Assembly: GCA_948567375.1 (NCBI GenBank)
Contig: OX419762.1
Span: 8,376,001-8,440,000 of the forward strand
Origin: Lunularia cruciata
Lineage: Eukaryota; Streptophyta; Marchantiopsida; Lunulariales; Lunulariaceae
DNA: 64,000 bases
Direction: 5' to 3'
The position numbers and the translations under genes were made by a program. The notes below the pieces were generated by a model. It saw nothing but the letters and a program-made list of their open reading frames with translations, ran no database searches and was not told the origin of the DNA. Below are positions 11,341-21,600 of the stretch, one piece after another. Numbering within the stretch: the first letter of the stretch is position 1; each line of letters opens with the position of its first letter.

Positions 11341-11620
11341 AGTTACTACTAGCAATAGTCTCTAATTTTTCTTCAAAATCTTCCTCACCTTCATCCTCTA
11401 ATTTTTTCTTTGGTTCAATTTCATTTTCTTAGGAGATTCCATCACCTTTACTTCTCTTGGCTTCTTGGCTGGACTTTCTTTGGCAAAGCTTCCACATGCT
11501 ACTTTCTCTTTGTGTCCACTTTAATTTGCAACAAAATTCTCACATGCAAAAATGTGGTATCTGTTTGTTGCATCTTTTCATGTGCTCTAAATCCCTTGTG
11601 TTGAAAAGAAATATGTACTC
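11330..11620 (-). repeat. Fragment of an acidic, lysine-rich coding repeat
   Basis: The minus strand matches the frame at 45,346-45,597 (acidic run with Glu/Lys, then PSPAKKQREVK), but here deletions and stops break it. I do not recognise the protein. Confidence 0.45.
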
Positions 11621-11639
11621 TAAATGAAGTGTCAGGGGA

Positions 11640-12285
11640 TGTTGATCTTCTGCTCATCCATGAGCAAGTTTATGCTAATGTAAAAGTGAATCCCACATAA
11701 CGTTATGTTATGAGTGCTTGATTCTTAAAAAGTACTAATCACTTGGGTTGTATGCTTGGGGAAAATTCTAGCCCAACTAATCCTAGAGCTGGAGAACACA
11801 TACTCAAAGCAGACCTCTTCCCTATTCAAAAGATAGGTTATTCTTTGCAGTCAAAACAACTTCGTCAATGTTGCTACAATTGCTCTTTGTGACATGTCTT
11901 TGTAGTGTGCCACTCCCCACCTACTTGATGGATGCTTCTACCCTTTGAGAGAAGAAACAATTCAAACCTTACATAGCTTAGGTGAGCCGTCCTAAAATGT
12001 GAGTTAGATTTAATGCACTCCTTTGGTCTTGTGTCTTCTCTAGCACTTGCATCCAATGTGATCCAAGCCAAGACCAAGGATTGGCACAAAGGTTTTCTGG
12101 CACCAAAAATTTTATACTGAAAATCTTTTATGCCATCTACCTAGAGACATACTCCCAATTCCACAACAAAAATGTTAAATAATTTTTTTGCAAAATCTCT
12201 TTCCTCACCTTCATCTCCTACAATTTGATAGTGGATTCTTCAAGTTGAGTTGATTCCAAGCTTTCATTTGTACTACCCCTTTCAC
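11640..12285. other. No gene recognised
   Basis: A 71-codon minus frame (11,874-12,089) has no motif and no counterpart elsewhere in the window. Nothing else is visible. Confidence 0.4.
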
Positions 12286-12289
12286 CATA

Positions 12290-13330
12290 TTAGTACTTCT
12301 CACAAAACTCATTCATATGGATTTCACTCTCAAGATCCTCTTAATATATGTTCAATTATCAAGGCTAACTTAACAACAATATCTTACAAAGGTCTCACAT
12401 TCTTGTAGAACTTTTAGGGTAATTTCAAATATCTCTTGTGGAAACTTATAGTACTATGGTGCTTGTGGGTGTTCCCTTAAGTATTCAGTACTTAGTAATC
12501 ATGTCATTACAAACCAATTAAGAATTTAAAATTTGAAATAAAATGAAAGTTATTGGGAATCTAAGAACCCATGATCCATTGCTATCACAAAACACAAGAT
12601 TGGGTTGAGCTTTGCCATTTGTAAATAAGATTTGTTGAGAACCTGGGTCAGGCATTGCCTTGTGAACCGGAGTAGTCAAGAGCTTTGCAGAGAGTGTTGC
12701 TCAAGGGTATGTTGTGGGTGGCTTTGCCAAGTGCATTGGAGTAATCAAGTTTTGCCTAGAGTGTTGACTTGATAGTTCCGGTGCTTTGAACAGGAGCAGT
12801 TGAGCTCTTGCTAAATGTTGCTTTTCTGAGAATACTTATGCATGTATTTTTTTTAAGTATTTAAGAGGGGAAGAATTTCAAGAGAGACCACGAGAGTATT
12901 TCAAAATAATTATGCATACATATCTATTGAGAGTAGTAGAAGAGAAGATGGGAGAAATTTCAAAGAGAGAATAGAGGAGAGAAATTTCAAGAGAGTTAGT
13001 AGGTCTTTGTATGCAAAGAAAATGAATTTGGGAAATTTCAAGAAAAACTAGAAATAAGAATAGATAGAGTGCACAAGGAATAAGAAGTTAGCAAGAGAAG
13101 AAAGTGAGTCTGATTGACTTTTTAGAGAGTAAATTGGATTGATTTCTATGCAAGAACTTGGGTATTTGGTGAAAAATTGAGTAAGAGCATTGGAAATTGG
13201 GTTGATTTTTGGCACTCTGGTTAGGGAGGATGAAGAAGAGAAGATAAAATGAAGAAAGAGTGGAGGATTATTAGGTTATGCCATGCAAGAACTTGTGTAG
13301 CATAACCTAACTATAACTAGCATAACTTTA
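12290..13330 (+). repeat. Direct repeat module, second copy at 23.69-24.53 kb
   Basis: The sequence from about 12,410 onwards recurs at about 23,700-24,530 ('tactatggtgcttgtg', 'ttaagtacttat', 'cgctatcacaaaacaca', 'gtgaaccggagtagtcaaga', 'ttgccaagtgcattgga'). The first 130 nt also match 21,615-21,760. A purine-rich part with repeated 'aatttcaagagag' follows at 12,870-13,030. No coding frame is evident on the plus strand. The module always precedes the coding repeat at 13,330-15,300. Confidence 0.65.
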
Positions 13331-15300
13331 CTACCCTAGATTATAATAATATGCAAGCAAAAATGCAATGAAACCTCCTTTTGATACCATATTGAAACTG
13401 CCATGAAACCCAACTTTTTGAGTCTTTCTCTTTGATGACCACTTGGAGCTGAACCAGATCCAGATCCATAATACAACCAACTCATAATATGCTTGAAAGT
13501 ATAGTGAGTAAATTCAGGTACTTATAACATATAAAAAATGCAAGACAGACATGGAAACTTACTCAATAGAGAGAGTGACAATGATCAACTAACATGAATG
13601 TGTTTGGGCCATGCATTCTATCCTTGCCCATTTGCTAAGGCACAACACTTTTGCTATCACTATTGGAACTGTCAACAAGGGTACTATCTACGTCCACAAA
13701 AGGACTATCTAGATCAAGTCTAGTATTCAGATTGTGCGTGATACTCATTAAACTTTTGATCTCTTTGGGTGTCTTCTCAGCTTTTGCTAATTCTAAAATC
13801 ATGGAAATAAAACCTTTTGGATTTGGTTGTTCTTTCTTTAATTTTCTTTTTCACTAACTTGGAGAATAAAGTACTCCCTTTAGTTCTCCTTTTCTCTAAC
13901 TCGGAAATTAAAGCTTTTTTTTCTCTATTTTGCCTTTAAATCACAACTTTTCTATGTTGGCCACCTTTTGAGCTTCTAGTTTTGCCACTTTGCATCTCTC
14001 TTTGTCTGTGACCAACTCACTTCTTAACTTGATCATATTAGAATGATCTTGGATGAAGGTGGACACCATTGATGACAAATGTGTCTTTGAAGTAGGCATC
14101 TTTGTGCTTCTTGAGACAGATGGTGTCTTTGTGGAAGAGGAAAGCATCTTGCCTATCCCTTGTTCTCCTTGCCTATCACCCTCATGGTCTCCCTCTCTAA
14201 CGGCTTCCCTTGTAGGTAGTTCTTCATCTTCAAAGGTAATTGGTGGACAAGAAAAGCAATCAATATCCAATTTAGATCAACTCTTGTCCTCTTGTCCTCT
14301 TGTCTCTCTGATCTACTCTCCTCCTCTAGCCCGTACACATGATGTTCCTCAAAACCATGAGAGAATGGTACATAAGAAAATGACTCTTGGATACTAGGAA
14401 TTGAAAACCACTATGTGATAGGACCATAAAACCCATATGTGGTTATTCATCAACATAATCCTCAAATGAAAATTCAAATGTAACACAAAATCCCATATCC
14501 TCTTCTATGACTATCTACTCCAAATTTCATTTTCAACCCTTAAGGATAGTAGAGCAGGTGGAGAAATGTCTCTTTGAACCAAACATAAGATATATTCTTG
14601 ATGAGTGTGGACATTGATGATTTAGTTTATTATCAATGGTATTCCATCCTTGTTTGATATCTTCTTTGTGAGTCTTTCTCATGTGCATTTTCCTTCCATG
14701 TCCAAGCAAAGTTATAAGAAAATATGTATCAAGCCCATTCTTCTGCAATCTATCTCCCATCATAAATTTTAAGAAACCTTTCCCAAACTTCACGAGATAA
14801 GTGGCCATATAACTAAAGGATGTACTCTTCTGTACAGGTTTCTTACTATTCCCTCCATGTATTTGCTTGAAATGGTCAAGGTCAAGATAATCCTAGATTT
14901 GACTATAATGGTGAGATATCATTCTAAATCTATTGTTTTCACACCCTTTGGACTTCACACCTGGTGCTTTTGATTTGACACCCTCAGAAGAAAGGCCAGA
15001 TGATGGACCAAAGGAAACCATGGCAAAAAGAGCCTGAAATTTCAATACATGAGAAAGCAAGGGTATGTAGAAAGCGAATCAATATTAGATATATCCTCAG
15101 AAGGTGCATGATCTAGTGATTCAATGAAATGGGAACTTGCTAATAGAAATGGAACTCCCATGTCAATGGATTGGAGTTGAGTGCATTCCATATTCCTGGA
15201 ATCTTAAATTCTCACTTTCTAGGCTGATGCACTAACTTCAACTCTCCACTCCCACCCATGAATGTGCAGCGCCAAATCTTGCCCGCACACTAACAAAATT
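13330..15300 (-). repeat. Uncharacterised coding repeat (copy 1 of 3)
   Basis: On the minus strand a broken coding sequence runs from about 15,040 to 13,330. It includes a block near 14,990 also seen at 29,630 (VSSGPSS and SKGVKLKAS in the 29.6 kb copy), frames at 14,533-14,808, and a 109-codon frame at 13,941-14,270 with the motif DEELPTREAVREGDHEGD and a probable coiled coil near its end (ELVTDKERCKVAKLEAQKVA). Other copies are at 27,900-29,950 and 45,640-46,190. The same motif is kept in all three, so it was once a coding sequence. I do not know the family; a gag-like protein is one possibility. Confidence 0.55.
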
Positions 15301-15379
15301 TTAACTTTTAAATTGAAACTTTCAATCTCTAAGAACTAAAAACTAGCAAACTACCCTCTTGACATCATAGCACTGACCT

Positions 15380-16948
15380 TTACATCCAAAATCTCACTCG
15401 CGAAAGTGACATTTTGGAGGAGGTTCAATCAAATCGCTTGATCAACGGAGTTTTGGAGGGACTTTGCTCAAGTGAGAGCTGAGGGAGTGGATCAAACAAT
15501 CAAATTTCACACCTATTCAAATCAAAGTAGAGTAGAGTTCACAATTCAAAATCTGCACAACACGGTGCAGTTGCCACCGCGCTTTTGCTCGTGTATCCAT
15601 GCTTTATTAGTCCTTGACCTCTAATCATATATGACTAGATATTAATATTCATTTGAAATCTATTTGAACCACCTAATCTCTCATCATGCAACCAATCTGA
15701 GAAAATGGAAATGACCGGTAAGTAAAACAAGATCCTGGATAATATTCTATATATCTGAAATATTTGATGTGCATTTCATTTTTGGGGTAAATAATTGATA
15801 CGGGGTGATCGATTTGTTATGGTTCACATCTACCCCCGTAAATATTCCTTTGAACAAAAGAAACCCCCTATAGTATCTTTGAGTATACTACTCTTGAAGC
15901 TAGTTTACCGTAGTTGATTTTGACAAAAACCAGGCCTTTCATTCACACAAAATCCACATTGCATCCAACCTCAGACTCAGATCGGGTTCGAACCAGGACG
16001 CTGACTTACCTAGCGAAGCTGAATAGCGGTGAATATTTCCACGATGTGCAACGGAAACTGGTCCATTTGCTGAGTCAACCACACAGAAATCGCCAGGAAC
16101 TTCGTGGGGATCGCTGGAAAGACTACTGATACCTCAAAGTCCAATATGTGAAACACGAAGGAGCATCGTGTAGCCTGACAAAATTTGTTCCAATTGTCAA
16201 GACATCGACAGTCAATTCTAATCAGACACTCGAATAATTTTCTAATGACTTCAGCCAATTAGATATATAACTCGAAGCACAATGGTCTTTTGGGAGTTAC
16301 TTCTCGTATGTTGACTTTTAAGGCACACCTGCTCTTTGACTTTGCCACTGTGTTTTTTCCATGTGAATATCCAATTTTTCGACCTTCATGTTGGCCAATG
16401 TTCAACAATCAGGAATCCGCGATCCGGAACTACTGCAATCGAGAAATCAAATAGTGTCAACCGGCGTTCTGGAATCTCAGGCCTTGTAAAATTGATGGAA
16501 CTTTTTCTCGTAAGTCGGATCCAGGTGCTACCTTCCTGCATTCGATTCTCCAGGACATCAGAACCTCTGTACAGGACGAGTTCAGTTTGTGGATCTTATT
16601 ATCAAATCGAGTAGATTGTACTTAAAGGATGAGGATCTGACATAACACAAATTGTCTTGTACATCTCTGACCGGAAGATGTAGTGGTTGAAGTGGAGTTA
16701 TCAGATGCCTTGTAATCAAGTAGTTGTACATGTGTAAGTGAAGGTTGCTGGTCAACATTAAGACATTGGTTGTCTCATGCAGGTGCTCGTGGTCAGGGCG
16801 AGTCATCTACATCCTCTGCTATCGATCCAGGACCGACCTACATCCAAAAGGTGTGCATGAAACACCTTCCACCTGACAATAAAAAATATCTGGCTGCAAA
16901 ATAGAACTCTAGTGCGCTTTGAGAGGCACTTATTTCCGTATTCAGAGA
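15380..16948 (+). pseudogene. 5' part of SERAC1-like unit A
   Basis: This is the upstream flank and first-exon region of unit A, homologous to 30,060-32,150 (B), 46,270-47,720 (C), 48,950-50,040 (D) and 53,690-55,140 (E). The conserved short first-exon peptide seen in B, C and D is out of frame here: the ATG context has lost bases at about 16,493, so only the frame-shifted ELFLVSRIQ remains. The unit is cut at 16,948 by the non-LTR element and resumes at 19,811. Confidence 0.65.
16940..16948 (+). repeat. Target-site duplication, left copy
   Basis: The word attcagaga is present here and at 19,802-19,810. The uninterrupted units B, D and E have one copy of the corresponding site (for example 'cttcagagaggggatt' in D), so the duplication frames the non-LTR element exactly. 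Confidence 0.85.
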
Positions 16949-16949
16949 A

Positions 16950-17042
16950 AAAGGCGACCGCGGAGGAAAAATGAAGGATGGGAAGACCCCATCAAGCCCA
17001 TACAAGAGAGAGACAAAAAAGGTAACATGGGGCTAAGCCCCA
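16950..17042 (-). promoter_or_regulatory. 3' untranslated end of the non-LTR element with two hairpins
   Basis: Read on the minus strand: ggggcttagcccc (5 bp stem, 3 nt loop), then a T-rich tract, then gatggggtcttcccatc (6 bp stem). Other copies at 54,240-54,440 and 47,333-47,447 keep the second hairpin, and the 22.3 kb copy keeps a variant. The element ends in a short T/C tract rather than poly(A). Related elements use a structured 3' end as the template signal for their reverse transcriptase. Confidence 0.55.
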
Positions 17043-17365
17043 ATAGAGTCGGTATGAGAAATCTGCCCTACCGCACCTAAGATATCCGAGCTATGCAAGT
17101 AGTACGGTCTACACACAATTGGAGCATCCGAAGAAACATCACCTAATGTGATTGCTCTCTTGTGGATTGCACCAGTCACTACCCTCTGTAGAGCAATGGA
17201 CACACGCTGTCTAAAGTAAGCTACAAAGTATGAGAGTGAGAGTGGTACCCCCTCACGCCTAACATGATAAGCTCTCGCGCACTCCCTTACAAATGTGTCA
17301 AATGTCGTGTCCATCGCTCCATATAACTCCAAGGCTAGAGGAACAGAGAGGTGACCTCGCTGCAT
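17033..17365 (-). pseudogene. C-terminal extension of the endonuclease protein
   Basis: A 110-codon frame (RGHLSVPLALELYG, TFDTFVRECARAYH, YFVAYFRQRVSIALQR). It is the direct continuation of the endonuclease frame once the 8 nt duplication is discounted. The same peptide is kept in the truncated copy at 53,916-54,107 (RGHLFVHLVLELYG...), so it is coding sequence of the element. No named domain. Confidence 0.65.
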
Positions 17366-17964
17366 GCCCCTATACTTGTATACTTGGAGACCTTGCGACC
17401 TGCTGCTTCACTTGCCGCCCATCCAGGGGGATGGGTAATCACTCCCTCCGAAACTGTATCCCGCGTAGGGTCCGTGACCACGACATCCTCTACTGTCACT
17501 TGATCATCTCGGACCAAGTATAAGTCTGCCTTGACATGTGTTGTCTGCAACGCATACGAACGCTCCCTCCAAGCTAAGTATCCACTCTCTCGTGCCATAG
17601 CAAACACTATGTCTCTTATGGCATCATGTGTAGCTATCCTCTGTCCTCCAAAAGGACACCGTGACATGTGGACCGCCGCTGCATCTAGTGTGGAACCACA
17701 CTCACAAGTGAGTAGTGAAGATGCAGATGGGTGGACCAAACCTAGGCAAAACCTCATCGCTGTAGAGAAAGTAGCCGGTGCGAGTCGGAAAGCCCTAATG
17801 CATGGTCGAGCTAGGATCCACGAGCCTGCACTCTTGCCGGAGCAAGAGCGTAGATGTGCTCTAGTAGCCTGAGGAATGGACGAGTCAACTAAGAGAGAAT
17901 GTAGCGTATGCTCACACGGTCGCTCCATCAAGGAAGACGGTAGACCTCTAGTCCAATCTGACAA
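17335..17964 (-). pseudogene. Zinc finger and restriction-like endonuclease domain
   Basis: A 209-codon frame. Residues about 25-55 read SCSGKSAGSWILARP. Next comes the finger CECGSTLDAAAVHMSRC (C-x-C-x9-H-x3-C) with a following R..THDAIRD. After that come KADLYLVRDD and VEDVVVTDP, an (A/P)D...(14)..(E)DVxV arrangement, and AAGRKVSKY, which together look like a PD-(D/E)XK nuclease. In R2-like elements this nuclease nicks the target to start reverse transcription. An 8 nt tandem duplication of caagtata at about 17,370-17,386 throws the frame off just after AAGRKVSKY; the copy at 53.9 kb lacks it and reads through. Confidence 0.75.
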
Positions 17965-18506
17965 TAGTGAAGCAAACGATGGAAAACCTCTCGTGCTCGT
18001 GGGGATAGACTATCTCTTGTCTGCCGCAATAACACCTGGAGAGAAAAAGGTACTCCCTCCACCTCTGTCACATAAGTCTCCAAAACCGGCCTATCAGCAA
18101 CCACAAAACGAGAGGCAAGTAGGGGTGCCGAGAGAGCCCAACTACCCAAAAATGCTATAGGTGCCATCTCCTCCATAGAAAGCAAGCCAACCCAATCACA
18201 TGAGATCGGTAGAGCCGTCTGGCTAGGTGCCAAATCCCCTGTCACACACTCAAAAGTCCCTGGTCCAATAATATCACCAAAGACTCCCATAATCCTCCTA
18301 TCAAATGCTCTCAGACATGATAGGAAGGACGGTGAGGGGGGAACTGTACGGATGAGGTAGGATGGTCGACGAGCATTACTGGAAGAGAGTATACCAAATG
18401 CAACCTGCGGATCTCCTAGTAATGGAAGGTCATCCACATGAAGAACATCATCTGCAAGGGCAGCGTCCAAGAAGCGTGTGACAAAATCCTCCGATCCTAC
18501 TGGCAC
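17928..18506 (-). pseudogene. Linker domain between reverse transcriptase and finger
   Basis: A 192-codon frame that opens with PVGSEDFV, preceded upstream by LRVLG (the usual 'lG.PiGs' after the reverse transcriptase). It contains SCDWVGLLSMEEMAPIAFLGSWA, with the Trp and Ser residues common in this region, and ends overlapping the next frame. Function in related proteins is RNA and DNA binding. No catalytic motif is visible. Confidence 0.6.
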
Positions 18507-18584
18507 TCCAAGAACACGAAGTCCATCTGTGGATGTGATACACCCCTCTGGAAGCTCAAGGTGGGGAGGGATACCTAAAGGGGA

Positions 18585-18824
18585 TCATGCCCTACACTTT
18601 GACACCTTGACTCTCAAGCCTACTAGATGTAGCTCGGTAGTCAAGTAGTCAAAGGTCTGCCTAATTTGATCTACAAGGCCTACGATGTGTGTATTATCTG
18701 CCAAGGAGGGAAATACACAACCTGGCATGGCCAAAGTAGTAGATAGGAGAGCTCTAAAGTGAGCCATGGCAAATAAGGGCACTCCCAAAGGATCTCCCTT
18801 TCGTGTACCAACAGCTGACTCCAA
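18585..18824 (-). pseudogene. Reverse transcriptase, catalytic box part
   Basis: The 79-codon frame begins SAVGTRKGDPLGVPLFAMAH, the 'qGdPLg..lFal.h' motif, and then reads FPSLADNTHIVG. In the family this box is ADD; the second Asp codon (GAT) is now AAT (Asn), so a catalytic metal ligand is lost. It continues into VGLRVKVSKCRA, the 'Gl.....K' motif. The frameshift from the preceding segment lies at about 18,830. Confidence 0.8.
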
Positions 18825-18839
18825 GACGGTGACTCCCTC

Positions 18840-19490
18840 CTATGAACCACCATGCTGGTAGTAAAGGGAAGCAGGAGAGCCATAAAAAGACCGCACAAAA
18901 GGAATGAGACTTGCCAAGGATCCACCAGCCTCCCTAAGCTCTCTAAAGATGGATGCACGTGAGACACTATTAAAAGCGTTCTCAACATCCACCTGTAGGA
19001 CGACCCACTCCGGATGGATATCTAGGAGTGCTCTAATGCCTAGAGATATAGCCTCACATCCTCCAGGTGTAGCTACTCCAAACTGATGTGGACTAAGGTG
19101 CTGTCGAAAGTGAGAACGATGTTGAAGGACAATGGTACGGCTGACCAAACGCAAAAAGATCTCGCCAATAGCAATCGGTCTAATGCCTCCCATGTCCTTC
19201 TCAATCACGAGAAGTCGACTAGCACCTAAGACCCGACTAACAGACATAGGAATGTCTCCTCTCGCTACTGCTGCAGCCACCTGAAACAACTCGGTAAAAC
19301 CACTAGAAGGGTCATCTGCCTGGAAGCAATCTCTAAGGTGCTCATAAACCATCCCTGACAAGCCTCCTGAGGAAAGGCGAGGGGCAGTGCACAATGCTTG
19401 TGCAAATAGCGACCTATCAAGACATAAAGGTTGCTCAGGCTGATAATCTAAGACCTCTAGTGGTAGTCCCTCTACTGCTATAGGATGCAA
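18840..19490 (-). pseudogene. Reverse transcriptase, fingers and palm part
   Basis: A 216-codon frame. Residues about 45-55 read GGLSGMVYEHL (the 'pG.sG...EhL' motif). Residues 85-125 include SRVLGASRLLVIEKDMGGIRPIAIG, here a 'L.a..K..gg.RPI..g' block split by me for length. FGVATPGGCEA follows, then VVLQVDVENAFNSVSR with the first catalytic Asp (LQVDVENAFN) and FVRSFYG. This fits a non-LTR reverse transcriptase, which primes on nicked target DNA in this family. The frame runs into a stop at 18,840 where the next segment starts in another frame. Confidence 0.8.
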
Positions 19491-19795
19491 TGAACGTAGG
19501 AAGAGATGGTCTCATCAGTAGGACTCGCTATAGACAAAGGGTGTAGGGCTCGTGCTACTCTACTAAACTCTCCTGCTTGACCCAATGTCCTACATCGTCG
19601 TAATCGAGTGGAATCTGTGGCGATGTCTGTCTCCTAAATCGTGTAGCCCTAACAGACTCCTCCTGAAGCGCTGCACAATCCACCGCTCGGAATCGATGAA
19701 ATCTAGCCACCACCTCTCTATGCCCTGCGCGTCCCCCTCTAGCATAACGAAGACACCATTGAGTGAGTAGGAGGAATAAGAACCACAAAGTAGGA
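19491..19795 (-). pseudogene. N-terminal region of the non-LTR element protein
   Basis: A frame on the minus strand reads QWCLRYARGGRAGHREVVARF and later RFRAVDCAALQEE, followed in a second frame by RVARALHPLSIASPTDETI. The arrangement 'rGGr...R...F..gd...L' and 'ra.RAL..l....P.d.t' is usual ahead of the reverse transcriptase in related elements. The frame is lost once near 19,500 before the next open frame begins. The element's true 5' end may be missing. Confidence 0.5.
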
Positions 19796-19801
19796 ATAGG
19801 A

Positions 19802-19810
19802 ATTCAGAGA
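19802..19810 (+). repeat. Target-site duplication, right copy
   Basis: The second copy of attcagaga, flanking the 5' side of the minus-strand element. Confidence 0.85.
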
Positions 19811-20904
19811 GGGGATTAACAAGAGCTATGTTCTGAATTGGCAGCTCAATGATTCTCTCTTTCTGCTCCATGGATGCGGAGGGACACCGAAAGTGGACAT
19901 TATATTCTTCCATGGTCTTCAAGAAGACGGAGGTCACAACAAAGCTTACTGGAAATCTTGAATGACTTTGTCCAAGTCCGATATCGAACTGGATGACCCG
20001 GGTGCATCTTAAGCAGAAGAAAAATCGGTGTGCTGGCCCAGCGAATGGCTTGGCCAAGACGTGGACGGAGCAAGGATATATTCAGTTGCGTACGATGCTT
20101 CAACTAAGCAGACTGACAAACAAGGAACACTTGACATGACCCTTATTGCAGAAAATCAATACAATGAACTCCTAGTGCTAGCAGAGAATCGTGGAATAGG
20201 ACAAGCTTGTCCAGTAATTCTCGTGGGGCACTCTATAGGTGGTGTTGCGATCAAGAATCTAGTGCTAAAAGCACAGGAGGAGGCTAATGCGTTGAAGAGG
20301 GATTTCGAGAAGAATGGAGGAGGAGGAGAATTTGATACGTTCAAGCGCGTTGATAAGTTTTTGGAGAATGTCAAGGGTGTTTTCTTCTATTCCACTCCTC
20401 AATCCGTCACCAGATTGACTGAATTTATAGAGAAAGTTCAAGAGGCCAACGGTAACAAAACATCCCCGATCATGAGTTATTTCAGCACACTGAGCAGGTA
20501 TTCATCAAGATTGAACGACAAATTTCAGAAGTGGCGCCGAGGCAGTGTCAAAACGTAGACAATTGGCGAGGCTTGGACCACATCCAAATGGGTGAGTTCA
20601 AGTCACAGTTGATTACAGATCCTTCAGTATGAGTTTCCCCATATATTCATTCAACTGACTTTGCATCTGTTCTTTGTAGGGGTTCGTTGGAATAGTCGCT
20701 GAGGAAGGATCGTGCCGAAATGATACCGATTACTACTATACTGCTAAAGCAGACCATTTCACCGTCACTCGTCCCCGAAATAGGACCGATGCAACCTACG
20801 CGAACCTTCGGAATTTCGTTGAGAAATTGTGTCCGAATATTTCGCTCCAAAACTTGGAGAGGAACGCCATAGCTCAGGCTCAGATCAATGATGGTTTGAC
20901 CTGA
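19811..20904 (+). pseudogene. SERAC1-like alpha/beta hydrolase, copy A
   Basis: The hydrolase exon reads DIIFFHGLQEDGG from 19,893 and reaches the splice donor at 20,592. Then come an 88 nt intron (gtgagt...tttgtag, 20,592-20,679) and a final exon 20,680-20,904 (GFVGIVAEEGSC..., ADHFTVTRP, stop TGA). Features of the family: CWPSEWLG, GARIYSVAYDAS, nucleophile elbow GHSIGG, GVFFYSTPQ, and the likely catalytic His in ADHFTV. Three stops break the first exon: after WKS (TGG to TGA), after DPGAS (TAA) and after GSVKT (TAG). The enzyme is therefore lost. Relatives of SERAC1 act on lipids; the substrate here is unknown. Confidence 0.85.
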
Positions 20905-21600
20905 TTGAAGGTCTGGGGCAGAGGCCGCGTTCAGCTCCCACAAGGCCTTCACGTTGTTAACCGCTGGAGCACCTCCAATCGGTTGGTCTTGGTTTGCTAA
21001 TGCGTTGTATTGACAGTTTGAAGGGGACGTGAAGAAGAAAAACCCTCGACGGCTTCCATTTGCGACTAAATATGGCTACTCAAAGGTGTTATGAAGCACA
21101 CAACGGTATGAGGGGTCTAGACGCGGAATACTAGAGCTCAGGATTTTGACGAGGATTCCATGTTATGGAGGCCGTTCAGACTCTTTCGAGATCATGTTGG
21201 GATGTGGACCTACTTGATAGCAGGAGTTTGTACACGTTTCCTACTTTCCTCGTTCCCCAATTAGTGTAAAAATTAGATTGGATACAAAGAAAATTTTGGC
21301 TTTTTCAACCTTGTGCATCAGCTTTCCTTGATACCCCAGGCGATAGATAACTAAAAGGTTGAGAAACCATTGGTTGATTGTTTTCTTTGTTTGATTTAAG
21401 TACTCTATGTAATTTTTTGATATGAATTGATATCCTACGTTTTGGCTTCTTGAAATATACTTACTAAGTCTTCTTCTGTATGGTTAGTTTAGGACACAGG
21501 ATGTGTGTTTAGGATCTTGCCAAAATGAAGCGATAGATTTACGAACAAAAGTTGTAAGATGAAGTGTATTAGACAGTTGATATCAACTACTCTCTCGAGA
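20905..21600 (+). repeat. 3' flank shared by the SERAC1-like units
   Basis: The downstream sequence ('tttgaaggggacgtgaa', 'gattttgacgaggattcca', 'gattggatacaaa', 'gcatcagctttccttgatac', 'gacagttgatatc') recurs after copies B, D and E. It shows that whole gene-plus-flank units were duplicated. No coding frame is seen. Confidence 0.7.

Larger units (their letters stand above)
16949..19801 (-). mobile_element. Non-LTR retrotransposon with restriction-like endonuclease
   Basis: This 2.85 kb insertion in SERAC1-like unit A is read on the minus strand. From 5' to 3' it holds an N-terminal region (to about 19,500), a reverse transcriptase (19,490-18,585), a linker domain (18,506-17,928), a CCHC-type finger with a PD-(D/E)XK-like endonuclease (17,964-17,340), a conserved C-terminal extension (17,365-17,033) and a 3' untranslated part with two hairpins. 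There are no LTRs. Frame-breaking changes separate the open frames, so the copy is dead but young enough to read. Domain order (reverse transcriptase before finger and endonuclease) is that of R2-like and related elements, and the RT peptides resemble a family I associate with algae and oomycetes. It is richer in GC than its surroundings, consistent with an insertion. Confidence 0.85.

Noticed and set aside
15970-16020. A tRNA gene at the ggttcgaacc word
   Set aside because: No A box or cloverleaf could be formed with the neighbouring sequence; only the B-box-like word is present.
17531-17872. Plus-strand frames of 94-113 codons within 17.5-18.2 kb
   Set aside because: They lie opposite the conserved minus-strand non-LTR protein and show no domain.
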